This document shows positions 10,371 to 20,155 of a stretch of 37,135 bases of DNA, piece by piece. The position numbers and the translations under genes are program-made. Numbering within the stretch: position 1 is the stretch's first letter; the number at the start of each line of letters is the position of its first letter. The DNA is from Hofstenia miamia (Eukaryota > Xenacoelomorpha > Acoela > Hofsteniidae): assembly GCA_900660155.1 (NCBI GenBank), contig CABFPE010001109.1, positions 79,801-116,935 of the forward strand. Direction: 5' to 3'. The notes beneath the pieces were generated by a model. It worked only from the letters and a program-made list of their open reading frames with translations. It ran no database searches and had not been told where the DNA came from.

Positions 10371-12029
10371 TCAGGTCTTTGGGTTCAGTGCACTCTCTTC
10401 CTCAATGGCTGCTGCATCTTGTTCAATTTTCCTAAATTCAGACAGTAAATTTATATCCCATATTTCAGGGTCATATATATATTTATCTCTTGCTGCACGC
10501 CTTGGCAGCACTCTTTTTTGTATATTTTCATTGCTGATATTTGCTTTGAATTCTTTGTTGAAGCCTTCCTCCAGCAGACAATCTAATTCACTTGTATTGT
10601 ATACAATCTCATTATTGTTAATGCATCTTATTTTAAACTCAGCATTTTCATCCAATATTGATTCTTCAATATCTGCCTTTGCACATTTTAGGTTCTGGAA
10701 ATGCAGTAATCTATGATTATTTAACATTTACTCATTATTTGGCAATACTTGTGTTATTTTATATGGACCTGACCAAACTGTTTTTAATTTTCGGACCTGG
10801 TTTGTGTCTGTTAATTTCATAGGTGTGAATGCATAAACTGTGTCGCCTATCTTATGTATGTGACTGTAAATTTTTTTATTGTAGTTGCTCTGTTGTCTCA
10901 CAGCTGATTTCTTTGTGTTATGACACATCGTCTCATGTATCACTGTTATCTGATTCCTCAGTTGATCCACATATTGGTTGTCTATCTTTCCGTTATAGGC
11001 GAAGTATTGCATTCATAATGGTGTTGCTGCCTCTCTTCTGAACATGGCTTTAAATGGTGTTATCCTGGTTGTTGAATGTCCAGACATATTGTAAAAATAC
11101 TCGATCATTTCAATTACTTCTCTCCATTTGCGACCCCCTATCCTTGAAGTTGTGACTCTAATTAGCTTTATCAAGGTTCTGTTCAGTCTCTCCACTGTGC
11201 CATTCGCCTGTGGATGTTATGCTGTTATTCTTTCACTCATTACTTCCAGTAAGCGTGTCATCTCTTGAAATAGGTTGCTTTCAAATTGTGGCCCCTTATC
11301 AGTGATTATCATCTCCATCAGCCCAAACTTCAGGATCCATTCTTTCATTACTATGTCAGTGGTTGTTTCAGCTGTTGTGTTCTTCATCGGGATTAACTTT
11401 GCGTATTTGGTGAAATTGTCCACCATCACTAGTAAGTACTGATATCCTTCCTCCTCTTTTTACAACATTTCCAGGTCTATGTGTACAATCTCATTGGGTT
11501 GTGTTGCTATGATCTTTTCTAGCGGTGCTCTCTGCATTGGAAAATGTTGTTTGTTATGAAGGAGAGATTTCATACATTTATTGATTATCTCTTCTGTTAC
11601 CTTCCATATTGCTGTTGTGAAGATCCTTGCGTTAAACATGCTCTCCATTTGCATGATGCCTAGGTGACCCTTCTTGTGAATTTTCCTTACTAATTTGCAT
11701 TTATAGTACTCCAGTATTGCAATTCTATTGTTTTGTCCTTTCACGCATAGGAGTCTGTTCCTGTTCTTCTTCCATCTGTACTTCTCATAGTAGCTTGTGG
11801 TTAACTTCAATAGTTTCACACTTGGTTCATGTAACTTTTTTATGATTTTGCTTAATATTACATTGTTTTTCTGTTTTTCTATAATCTCTGACTCTGATAT
11901 CTCTTCCTTTATTGTGATTGGTAGCACTGCTTGTCCCTTTTTATCAACATTCATTTCTGGCAGCCCCTTGTACTCCATGTGTGGTAGAAATTGAAACTGT
12001 TTTTTCCTCTCTGTCTTCCTTGGTTGCAT
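10371..12029 (-). pseudogene. Copy B: Ty3/Gypsy integrase and acidic pol tail
   Basis: Integrase joins retroelement cDNA to host DNA. The N-terminal zinc module is seen as HKKGH, with CMKS where the second half of C-x2-C is expected. The catalytic core shows HIDLEM near 11475, ITDKGPQFES and VERLNRT, the three acidic residues of the D,D-35-E triad. A GPY module (WSGPYKI) follows near 10760, then LLHFQNL. The pol tail of roughly 110 residues is acidic and carries LPRRAARDKYIYDPEIWD; copy D keeps the same text, suggesting it was functional. Stops interrupt it: TAA at the Tyr position before HPQANG, TGA near 11012 and TAA near 10728. The frame ends at 10371. Confidence 0.87.
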
Positions 12030-12345
12030 CTCTCTGATATTAAGGAAGCGTCATCCAGAAGTTGGCGTTCATATGCAATGTTCCTCTTCAGTGTTCAATC
12101 ATGAAAGTGAACTCATTTAGGTATTCAATCCATCTCAGCACTATTCCTGATTTGTCACCTGAAAACTTCTTGAGCCATGCCAATCCACTGTTGTCTGTAT
12201 GGACCCTGAACTGCTGGCCTATTAAGAAGTGCCTAAATTACTTGATGCTCTCAATCAGCACCAGCATCTCTAACTTTGTTGACCTGTAATTCTCTTTGCT
12301 TGATTTCAACTTGTGACTAAAGAACTCTATGGGAACTTCCTGCCA
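12030..12345 (-). pseudogene. Copy B: RNase H domain
   Basis: Between RT and integrase, the minus-strand frame reads FFSHKL, KLEMLVLIESIK, then VHTDNSGLAWLKKF, RWIEYL and a NANFW segment. This is the usual order of a Ty3/Gypsy RNase H (the TDN aspartate and the Asn/Asp near the end are catalytic positions in the family). Stops occur at the start of the domain, within SIK*FRHFL, and at IEH*RGTL, where copy D has CAG. RNase H removes the RNA strand during reverse transcription. The assignment is firm although the copy is broken. Confidence 0.8.
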
Positions 12346-13400
12346 TCCTTTAGTTGTCCCAGCTTTGCTCTGATCACTACCTTGCTGGCATCACAGTCTA
12401 GTATAAATGCTTTGTTGAAGTTGGGCATGTTCAATGATGGCAACTTTGCTAGTTCTTCTTTTATCTTATCTAGCTCCTCCTGCTCTTGCCATGTCCATAT
12501 GAATGGCACTGACTTTCTCATCAGCTGCGTCATCTTGGCATTCTTCCCTGCAATGTTGGTGATAAAAGTGCCGTAATAATTGAAGAAACCCAATATTCTT
12601 TGGATGTCCTTCTTGTTGTTTGGTTTCTCTACTCTCCTGATCATGTCTCTTGCATTGTCCTTCATACATATCCGCCCTTTTTTGATTACTTGTCCTAGAA
12701 ATATGTTTTTTTCTTTTATAATGTTGCATTTATTTCCATTAATTCTCAGGCCTGCTTTTTGCAGGATTGATAGTTTTTGTTCCATTTTCTGCAGGTGTTC
12801 CTAGATCATGTCACTAGTCACGATGATGTCATTGATGTATGCATTTACGCTGTCCTTCATCTTGTGTTTCTTATTTTTCAGCACTTTCTATATATATCTT
12901 TGGAATGTTGTGGGTGCATTAAATAAGCCAAATGCCATATATATCCATTTGTACAAGCCATAAGGAGTTATGAATACCATCTTTTCTATATCTTCCTCTT
13001 CCATTCTCACCTGCCAATACGCCTTGCATAGATCTAAAGTACTTGTGTTTGCTCGCCTCATATAGCATGTCCTCTATCCTGGGCAGTGGATATGAATCTT
13101 TTTTCATGACTTCATTCAGCTTCCAGAAGTCTATGCATAGCCTGTGTTTGTCTCCCTGCTTCACGAATACTGTTGGTGTGGCATATGGACTATCACTGGG
13201 TCATATTATTTTGTTGTCAATTAATTCATTGAGTATCCTGTTGTATTCATCCTTCATTTGCTCTGATACTCGCCTTGCTGGCAACTTTATCAGCTTGTTT
13301 GTTTTTGTAATGATCCTGTGTGTTTCACCTATCTCTTGTCCCAAACTTATCTCTCCATAGTTGAATATCCATTTATATCTCTCTAGCGCCTCTCAAAGTT
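12346..13400 (-). pseudogene. Copy B: reverse transcriptase
   Basis: Reverse transcriptase of Ty3/Gypsy type, read right to left. It shows KHRLCIDFWKLNE and SYPLPRIEDML (fingers), then a frame change just before the LDLCKAYWQ block. MAF follows, then YINDIIV at 12828-12839 where the family has YxDD, so one catalytic Asp is replaced by Asn. The thumb and connection read LGQVIKKGRICMKD, ILGFFNYYGTFI and PFIWTWQEQEELDK, ending with AFILDCDASK. A TGA lies at an Arg position near 13205 (CGA in copy D) and a TAG follows MI near 12808. The enzyme would copy element RNA into cDNA in cytoplasmic particles; this copy cannot. Confidence 0.9.
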
Positions 13401-13490
13401 GTTGTAATTCTGCTCCGCACAAATGTTGGTATTCCTCCTCCAATAGTTCAGGAATCTTGTACTGGTCTTCTTCTTTGACTTTCATCCCTC

Positions 13491-13606
13491 TGCCCTTGAG
13501 TTGGCTGTGGGGAGTACTTGCTACACTGATGGTTTTCATCCACTTGCCCTTGAGTCAGCAGTGTGGATTACCCCCTGTTTTTTTTTTGTAAGTCCTTGAG
13601 TAGACC
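13491..13606 (-). repeat. Iterated ~15-nt motif in the protease-RT linker (copy B)
   Basis: Three units of the GCTGATTCAAGGGCA-like motif occur on the minus strand near 13491, 13545 and 13591. Copy D has at least two at 31801 and 31856. They lie between the protease and RT domains, where little protein conservation is expected. Confidence 0.6.
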
Positions 13607-13659
13607 ATACAAACTACTATGCTCATTGATGTATTCCATTGCTTTCCAAATAGCTTTGA

Positions 13660-14385
13660 TACTAGATTTGACATACTGTTTTCTTCACATTGATATTACA
13701 ATTCATTGCATTTAGCATTGGGACCTTTCCTCTGCTGTTCTTTTTAGTGCACATGCTTGATGGAATCAACACTCTTTTTGAATTGATCCCTTTGTTGTTA
13801 TAAATCATTATATCTGCTGTTATTGTTTCTTCTGTTTTTACTCCATGCATTCTCCATTGATTTGGTTGTAGCTTTATATCTTCCTCCATTTTGAAGACTA
13901 TTGTTGATGGTTTTCCTCCATTTTGAAGACTATTGTTGATGGTTTTCCTTCTTGCTCTTTGATTTCAATTTCCTCTTCTCTTACTTTGATCATTCTACCA
14001 GCATAATTTATTACACATCTGTTATTCATCAGGAAATCATCCCTTAGTATCACCCCATAAATTAGTAAATTGTTATGGTTGTTGTATTACTACTTGTGTT
14101 GCTCAAAGGTTGTATTTGCTATTCTAATTGTTACTGCCTTGATCTTGCCTTTCATGTCTATGTACTCTCCAGATGAGTTAATTAGTCTCTTACTCAAACA
14201 TTGCAAATCTTCTCATTTAAATCCCAATTTTGTTACACACTCATTTGTTATTATAGATGTTGCTGCTCCCATATCAATTGTTGCCTTTGTTAATATTCTA
14301 TTTATTGTTATCATTATCATGTTAATGTTGTCAAAGTTCGTCATGATCATTATAGGTGCTTGGTTTTTTTGAGTCAGTGCTCTGA
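13660..14385 (-). pseudogene. Copy B: aspartic protease and linker
   Basis: Following gag in the -1 frame, the minus strand shows IDMGAATSII near 14258-14280, where retropepsins have D-S/T-G-A; the middle residue is Met here. LINSSGEY, IRIANTTFE and VILRDDFLMNNR follow, the hydrophobic flap and second-half blocks of a Ty3/Gypsy protease. KLQPNQWRMHGVKTEE and IMIYNNKGINSKRVLIP then match copy D closely. Defects are TGA at FK*ED, TAG-TAA after QHK, and a 32-bp tandem duplication near 13889-13950 that shifts the frame. The protease would process the Gag-Pol polyprotein. Confidence 0.8.
13889..13950. repeat. 32-bp tandem duplication
   Basis: TTTTGAAGACTATTGTTGAT plus the following 12 bases occurs twice in immediate succession. 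The length is not a multiple of three, so it breaks the protease-linker frame of copy B. Copy D has one unit only. Confidence 0.9.
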
Positions 14386-15184
14386 CTAGTTTTCTGATTC
14401 TTCCATTGTTTGGGGGTTGTCTACTAATTCTGATTCAGATTCAATTATGTCCTCGTCATCATAATACGCCTCTTCCTCTCTGATCATTTTAATTTGCTTT
14501 CTACATTCATCCTTTCTGTGCTCTTTCCATCTGCAAGCATAGCACTTGTCTCTTCAATTTTCCATCCTTGTTTTTTATGTTGATGAACTTCTCCACCTTC
14601 TTTTCCTTGAACATTTTGGTGTTCCCTATTTGTGTTTTATAGCTATTTCACAATCCTGTCAGTTTCTCCTTATTCCATATTGCTTTCTCCTAGATGCAGA
14701 CGTTATTCTCTATCATTGCCTGTATATTTACAGCTTTCCTGATCATCTTCTACAAATTATCATCTACGTCACACTTGATTTCAAATTGCTTATGGATGTT
14801 CTCTGGCATGCCCTTACAAATGTGAGATAAAAATAGTACTTTGAGTATGTATTTCCCCTCAAGCTAAATGTCAATAATCATTCTATCTGTTGGATATAGT
14901 TTTGGATATCATCTGTCTTTTGCATCTTTGTTGAATTTAATATGATTCAGTATTGATTTTTGAAGCTCTCATTTTTGTAGTAATCTATGAAATCTCCAAT
15001 TAGCAATTTATAGTTTTGTTGTGTATCTGCTTCCAGGAGCAAGTAATGTTGAGAGGCCGCCCTGTTAGATATAGTGGGAACCTTGTGGCTGCTGCCATTT
15101 GGTTCACTTTCCTCTCTGCCATCATAATTTTGAACATTTGCAGCCAATCCATAAATGTCAGCTTATAGCTGTCCTCCTTCCCAT
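14386..15184 (-). pseudogene. Copy B: gag capsid and nucleocapsid, N-terminally deleted
   Basis: Capsid text FKIMMAERKV, FPLYLTG, SQHYLLLEADTQQNYKLLIG and NESFKNQY matches copy D. A single zinc knuckle C-x2-C-x4-H-x4-C lies at 14503-14544 (CYACRWKEHRKDEC). An acidic end (EEEAYYDDEDIIESESELV) follows and gag stops at TAG 14386-14388. The 5' end is missing: the LTR terminus at 15185 is fused directly to the capsid codons NGKEDSYK, so PBS, leader, basic N-terminus and coiled coil were deleted. In-frame TGAs follow NQY and QQIE; the second is also a TGA in copy D. Gag would assemble the particle and bind element RNA. Confidence 0.82.
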
Positions 15185-16012
15185 TAATATCCTCTACCAG
15201 GCATTGTCACTGTTTATCTAATGTTACTGTATAACATTAGTTGTGTTATTGCAGGTAAGGATTTACTTTTTGCATACTGCTTGACTTGTTGCTTCTGTTA
15301 ACTTATATAACCTGGAATTAACCATTCACTATTTAGGTGATGAAGCCATGCAGTAATCTTCATAATGATCTCTAATGGGCATCTGCCTGAAGCAGATCTC
15401 CACATCCAGTTTCACTATTCCATCCATTGCTTGAGTGCCACCTCTCAGCTCAATCAATACAGTTTATGTGTACCCTACTTTAGCTCAGTGTGTACTCAAG
15501 GCATGGCACAACTTGACTTAAACTCTATTTTGTGAAAGTGTTCTATCTATTTGCAACCTGACCTGTTACTAGTTGTTCATTGAATATTACATGTAGCCAT
15601 TACCAAAAATATATTGGCTTGTTTAAATATATCTTGTTCAGACAACTTCCTAACTTACATTTATAATTTAGTACATGTATGGTCACTTTATCAGCCATTT
15701 ATGAGTCATCAATTTAGATCTAAAATAGTATTAATATATTTCCCAGGTTTTGGTCATCAAACCTTTGGTTGACAATCAATTATTTTAATACATGTAGGAA
15801 TGAAAATGCTAGTTGGCTAATCGAGAGAAAACCCCTATACCTAACTTATGTGCACTTTCATGATCCTAGAATTGGTCTCTGTGATGGATCCAGACCACTA
15901 CTAAACACCGCACAATTAGCTTGACATTGTATTAAATATTCAAACACTTATCATAGAACAAAATAAGAATTCAAAATATCATTCTTTATCAAACTCTACA
16001 ATGGTTTTCAAT

Positions 16013-16022
16013 CTATTTATAG
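16013..16022 (-). promoter_or_regulatory. Candidate TATA box of LTR-I
   Basis: CTATAAATAG on the minus strand, about 286 bases into the LTR, at the same offset as in the other LTR-I copies. Confidence 0.6.
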
Positions 16023-16065
16023 TATTTCCAAAAGAAGTACCTGTTGATTCAAATTTAAACTTCTG

Positions 16066-16078
16066 CCAAGATGGCGGC
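16066..16078. promoter_or_regulatory. YY1-like motif CCAAGATGGCGGC in LTR-I U3
   Basis: The plus strand reads CCAAGATGGCGGC, matching the known YY1-type core AAGATGGCGGC. It lies about 45 bases upstream of the TATA box in element orientation. Other copies keep CCAATATGGCAGC or CCAAAATGGC at the same spot, followed in several by AATAATGGAAG and a GCCCCC block. The protein partner is an inference. Confidence 0.45.
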
Positions 16079-16308
16079 TAAAAATAATGGAAGCGACTTT
16101 GCCCCCTCATTTAGTCAAAAGTATCTTTATTGACAGACACTAATCTCTCTTTTTTGACACATGTTGTTTCTTACTTGCATAATACAAATAACTCTTAAAT
16201 AATTCTAATTGATTTGATTACAATATTTTTAATCATCTTTTCTTTGATCTTAATCCCTTCTGCTCAATGTTTTGCAGCTTATTTGAGATTTATGTGGATG
16301 ATGCTACA

Positions 16309-18263
16309 TGCCCTCCTCAGCTTGCATTATTTTTAGCACAGCTCACTCTCTATGCACTAAAGCATCCGCCTTCTGAATTATTGATTCAGCCTGTTGATCT
16401 GCACATGTGGTTTTTTTTAATTCAGTTTGTTTGGTCATCTTAAGGACTGCCTCTTTTTCAGTTGTTACTGTGTTAGAATATTTTAGGAATCATGTTTCTT
16501 GAATGTCCTTTGCTATTGGTGTAATTTCTCAAAGTTCGTTGATCTTTTGTGAGAATATTTTTTAGTATTTATGGTACAATTGTATTCCTTTGATTCCTAT
16601 CACCAATGTCATCTGTGCATTGGCTCTGCTTGTATGGGCTAGATTGTCCCTAATCTGATTGTCAGGATAGAAGAATATAAATACTTTTCATAGACTCTGG
16701 GTATTTACCACATCTTTGTAGAAGAAACTGATGTTGTCTCTCACTTCTTTTTCAGTTATACTATTAGGATCATTTTGTTGATCTGCATCATTGTAACAAT
16801 TTCTACTCTCTTCATGACATCATAGTAGCAGTACTTTCTCTCCCAGATATCTGTCCATACAATATTGTTTACCCCAGAGAATAGCATTATTGCTCTTGGA
16901 TTCTGTTCTTCTATTTCTTTTCTGAGATTCTGTAACTGTATGTTAATAGGTCTCCCTTGTGTGTAGAGTTGATCTGGCGTTATTGTGCCTTCAATGTAGA
17001 CCCTCTCTCTATTGTCATTTCTTAGCATTATCTCCTTCAATCTTTTATAGTCATCTCACTCTACCATAGATTTTGCTTTTCTTTCTGTGTTCATGTATGA
17101 CTTATATTCATGTAGGAATGTTTTTGCCACTTTAACCTCTTTCAGTAATCTCCATCATGGGAGGACCATTGTTATCACAATAGTTTCCAGCAGTGTGCAG
17201 ATTAGAATCTTTGTTTCTATTTGCCTTTCAATGTGTGGGTATGGGCCTTCCATAGTTGGTGCTGTTGCTAAGCCTATCATTTCAGGGTAGTTCATTTTAG
17301 CTTCTGGGATAGTGTTCCAAAATGCTTGTGTTAATCCCCTTCAGCTTAATTTTATTCGTATTTCTTCTTTGATGTCTATTCTTGCTGTTATACATTCAAC
17401 ATCTACAGCTAGTTGATTGTATGGTTTCTGTAGCTCTTCCAATTCTGTTCATGTAAATGCTTCTGTAAACATAAGCTTCATTGTTGCCACCATTTGCTGC
17501 TCTCTAATATCTCTATATTTATTCTGTCAATTGTCTGCTGCATCTTAGGAGATAATAGTAATCTCGTGGATGTTAACAATTTTTCTTCTTCTATCATCTC
17601 TGCTTGGGATTTTGTCACAATTTCCCAGATCTCCACTGGTTCCATTCTCATTTCATCATTTTTGCGCTTTGCATGATTTTTGTGAATGTGCACCACAGGC
17701 TGTCTTGTTCATATCTTTCCATTTTGCAGTCAAGGGTTTTCTGCACATCCTTCTGTGCTAACATTTTTCTAATCTCATCTGTGCTTGCTAGTTTCTGTTT
17801 GATGATTTTCCCTGTTGTCAAACATGGTTGATGTTCCAGTTGTTTTATTTCTGTTTCAGATGTCACTCCCCACATATATTTTTTCATTGGTTCCCATTTT
17901 GTTAGCAATGCTTATCACTGATATTTTTCCCATCAGATTTTCATTCATTATCATTCAACTAAGTATCTTCTCCATCTTTTGTATTGGCTTTTCTGATCTA
18001 TTTGGTGACTCCAGCTTGCTTGTGTGACCTTTTAGTAGCCAATTTTTCATTTGCTTGTTTATCAGAGCTATCACTATCTCATACTTTTAGCTTTTGCTAA
18101 CTTATGGTGCATGTGTTGCAAGATCAGGAGTTTCAGTTGTGAATATTGCTAGTATCCATGCAGTTGTTCTATAACCTACCTCTGGTGAATTTTTCTCCTC
18201 AAACAATAACTGTTTGAAATCGTTTTTCATGTTGAGCTCATAGGATTTGTTCACCTCTGTTAG
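16309..18263 (-). pseudogene. Copy C: ORF3, C-terminal two thirds
   Basis: Collinear with ORF3 of copy B. Read right to left: EVNKSYELNMKNDFKQLLFE, then KWEPMKKYMWGVT, TTGKIIKQK, RMEPVEIWEIVTKSQAEM, NQLAVDVECITARIDIKEE, TFLHEYKSYM, IMLFSGVNNIVW, and finally HRECAVLKIMQAEEGM, whose TAG stop lies inside the LTR terminus. The N-terminal third is absent because LTR-II starts at 18264 within an ORF3 codon. The frame is broken by several TGA codons. Two are informative: VLP*WR is also TGA in copy B, and S*RGL aligns with AGG. No known domain is recognised; the protein is helical, charged and without membrane spans. Confidence 0.72.
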
Positions 18264-19636
18264 TGTGACATAATCTATCAAGACTATCATGATTGGTCAA
18301 AATGAGAGAAAAAGATAAAGGAAACAAAGACTAAAATTATTATTGATTATAATGATTCAAATGTAAATCATGATAGGATTGATTATTTTCACTTTGTAAA
18401 TGTTTTGTGCAATATTAGATTTAAATTTATACTCGACGGTATTTGACAAAACAAAAGATGGTCAAACAGCGTAGCTCGATTAAAGCTGACGTTGCGTAAA
18501 ATTAGCAGAAATATTAAAGCGAGGGAAAAACTGTCAACAAGAAAGATTAACAGGTACTTGTCGAGTATTTAGTTGTTTATCACCAAGTGCTATAAATATA
18601 CTGAACATGATGTAATTAATGATGAGCAAATCTACTTTGGATTCATTTTCTCTTGTCAGGTTATTTTATATATTCTGATGGAAAGCTAAAACTGCTACGA
18701 GCTAGGGTAATTGTACGGTGGTTCCCACATCCGGTTAAAGGTATGCTGGAGCAGCCTCCTAATAGCTATTCCACAGCGGGGAGGGCGACAGCTGTAGTTA
18801 CCTTGTGGGCTCTTAGGTTACGGATAGGTATAGGAGTTTTTTACTGTTATAGCTTTCCTTATCGTCATTGCTTGTCTGATAGTATTATCGCAGCCTCTAG
18901 GTCTTACATGTTATTTATTCTATTGATGAACCCCGATGATTTACTACATTTCTTATATTACATGATGATAGATGATTCAACAGCAATTACAATTAGATGG
19001 TTATTACATATAGATCTATATATTCTATTACATATTGGTTATTACATAGTCATTACATGTTGCTCAATGTTTTCTAAGGTAGACCTCTGGCCGACCTTCT
19101 GTTACCATTTTCTGCCGACTGCATTGGTTGTTTACATGTATCAAGGGCTATTATATATCTTTATATATGTAAGGTTATTACATGTAGGGCTTCATAACAA
19201 GCTATTACAGCAGCAAGGTTGCAACACTTCGTTTATTGCATTAGTTCGTAATAACAAAAACAATCAATGCACTAAATTCTTAAGTAGTTGTCACTTCCAT
19301 TACACTGAGTTCGCTATCCACAGCACCATTCCATTATTGTTCTCCAGATCACATTGGCAGTTACATTGGTAGTATGCAGCTGGTGGATTGGTCCTGGATA
19401 TGCACGTCTACTTCTAAGTGTCGATCCTGTCTTCCAACATCTCTGCTTTATCTAAATAAGTTGAGTGAGTTAAGTAGCTACAAAGGCTCTTACATATTAA
19501 ATTAGTTTAATAAACCACGCACTTATCATAAAGGAGAGAAATTGGAAAAGTGTCAACTATGCTTTGTGTCTTAATCTAAGAAAAGTAATAGTTTTCTTTA
19601 AACCATGTCATCACGGCGAGTTGGCATGATTCTACA
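18264..19636 (+). repeat. LTR-II copy 1
   Basis: Begins TGTGACATAATC and ends CATGATTCTACA, followed by TGGCGAC, the first bases of the primer-binding site seen after LTR-II copy 2. It aligns with 19680-21412 from end to end apart from indels and a 426-bp tandem duplication in copy 2. It has a TATA-like TATAAATA near 18592. It interrupts ORF3 of copy C. The termini resemble those of LTR-I (TGTAGCATAATCC, GATGCTACA), so the two LTR types probably share ancestry. Confidence 0.82.
18653..19372 (+). CDS. Long open frame inside LTR-II copy 1, unknown product
   Basis: A 239-codon frame lies wholly inside the LTR. Its middle and end are hydrophobic and Tyr/Leu-rich, with potential membrane segments such as LYILLHIGYYIVITCCSMF and LPTALVVYMYQGLLYIFIYV. 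A conserved polar block near the end contains RNNKNNQCTKFL. LTR-II copy 2 keeps the same frame for about 331 codons with one stop, and the antisense LTR-II fragment at 2452-2889 also keeps it largely open. In AT-rich DNA a chance frame this long is unlikely, but base composition alone can create hydrophobic translations, and differences between copies are not clearly concentrated at third positions. It could be a real LTR-encoded protein or a non-coding U3/R region. I recognise no family. Confidence 0.35.
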   Translation: MSGYFIYSDGKLKLLRARVIVRWFPHPVKGMLEQPPNSYSTAGRATAVVTLWALRLRIGIGVFYCYSFPYRHCLSDSIIAASRSYMLFILLMNPDDLLHFLYYMMIDDSTAITIRWLLHIDLYILLHIGYYIVITCCSMFSKVDLWPTFCYHFLPTALVVYMYQGLLYIFIYVRLLHVGLHNKLLQQQGCNTSFIALVRNNKNNQCTKFLSSCHFHYTEFAIHSTIPLLFSRSHWQLHW

Positions 19637-19679
19637 TGGCGACTATTTCTCTTAGTTTGTTGATTTTCTGTGAAAAGAT
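19637..19679. other. 43-bp scrap between the LTR-II copies
   Basis: Starts with TGGCGAC (primer-binding-site start) and then reads TATTTCTCTTAGTTTGTTGA and onward, which is antisense to the FSEKMNELREI region of ORF3 (compare 16524-16560). It is therefore a fusion of a PBS remnant to an antisense ORF3 scrap. Confidence 0.6.
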
Positions 19680-20155
19680 TGTGACATAATCCATCATTCT
19701 ATCATGATTGGTCAAGATGAGAGGAAAAGGATAAGGAAACAAAGACTAAATTTATTATTGATTATAATGATTAAATTGTAAATCATGATAGGATTGATTA
19801 TTTTCACTTTGTAAATGTTTTGTGCAATTATACTTAAAATTATACTCGACGGTATTTTGACAAAACAAAAGATGATCAAACAGCATAGTCGAATTAAAGC
19901 TGACGTTGCGTAAAATTAGCAGAAATATTAAAGCGAGGGAAAAACTGTCAACAAGAAAGATTAACAGGTACTTGTCGAGTATTTAGTTGTTTATCACCAA
20001 GTGCTATAAATATAATGAATCTGATGTAATTAATGATGAGCAAATCTACTTTGGATTCATTTTCTTTTGTCAGGTTATTTTATATATTCTGATGGAAAGC
20101 TAAACGTCTACGAGCTAGGGTAATTGTATGGTGGTTCCCACATCCGGTTAAAGGT

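Larger units (their letters stand above)
15185..16308 (-). repeat. LTR-I shared between copies C and B
   Basis: Ends with GGATGATGCTACA at 16308; its other end retains the family text from TAATATCCTCTACC but lacks the first two or three bases. On the minus strand it is preceded by the ORF3 end and purine tract of copy C, so it is C's 3' LTR. On the other side it is fused to gag capsid of copy B. This layout suggests deletion or recombination between tandem elements. It is closest to the window-edge LTR-I. Confidence 0.87.
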
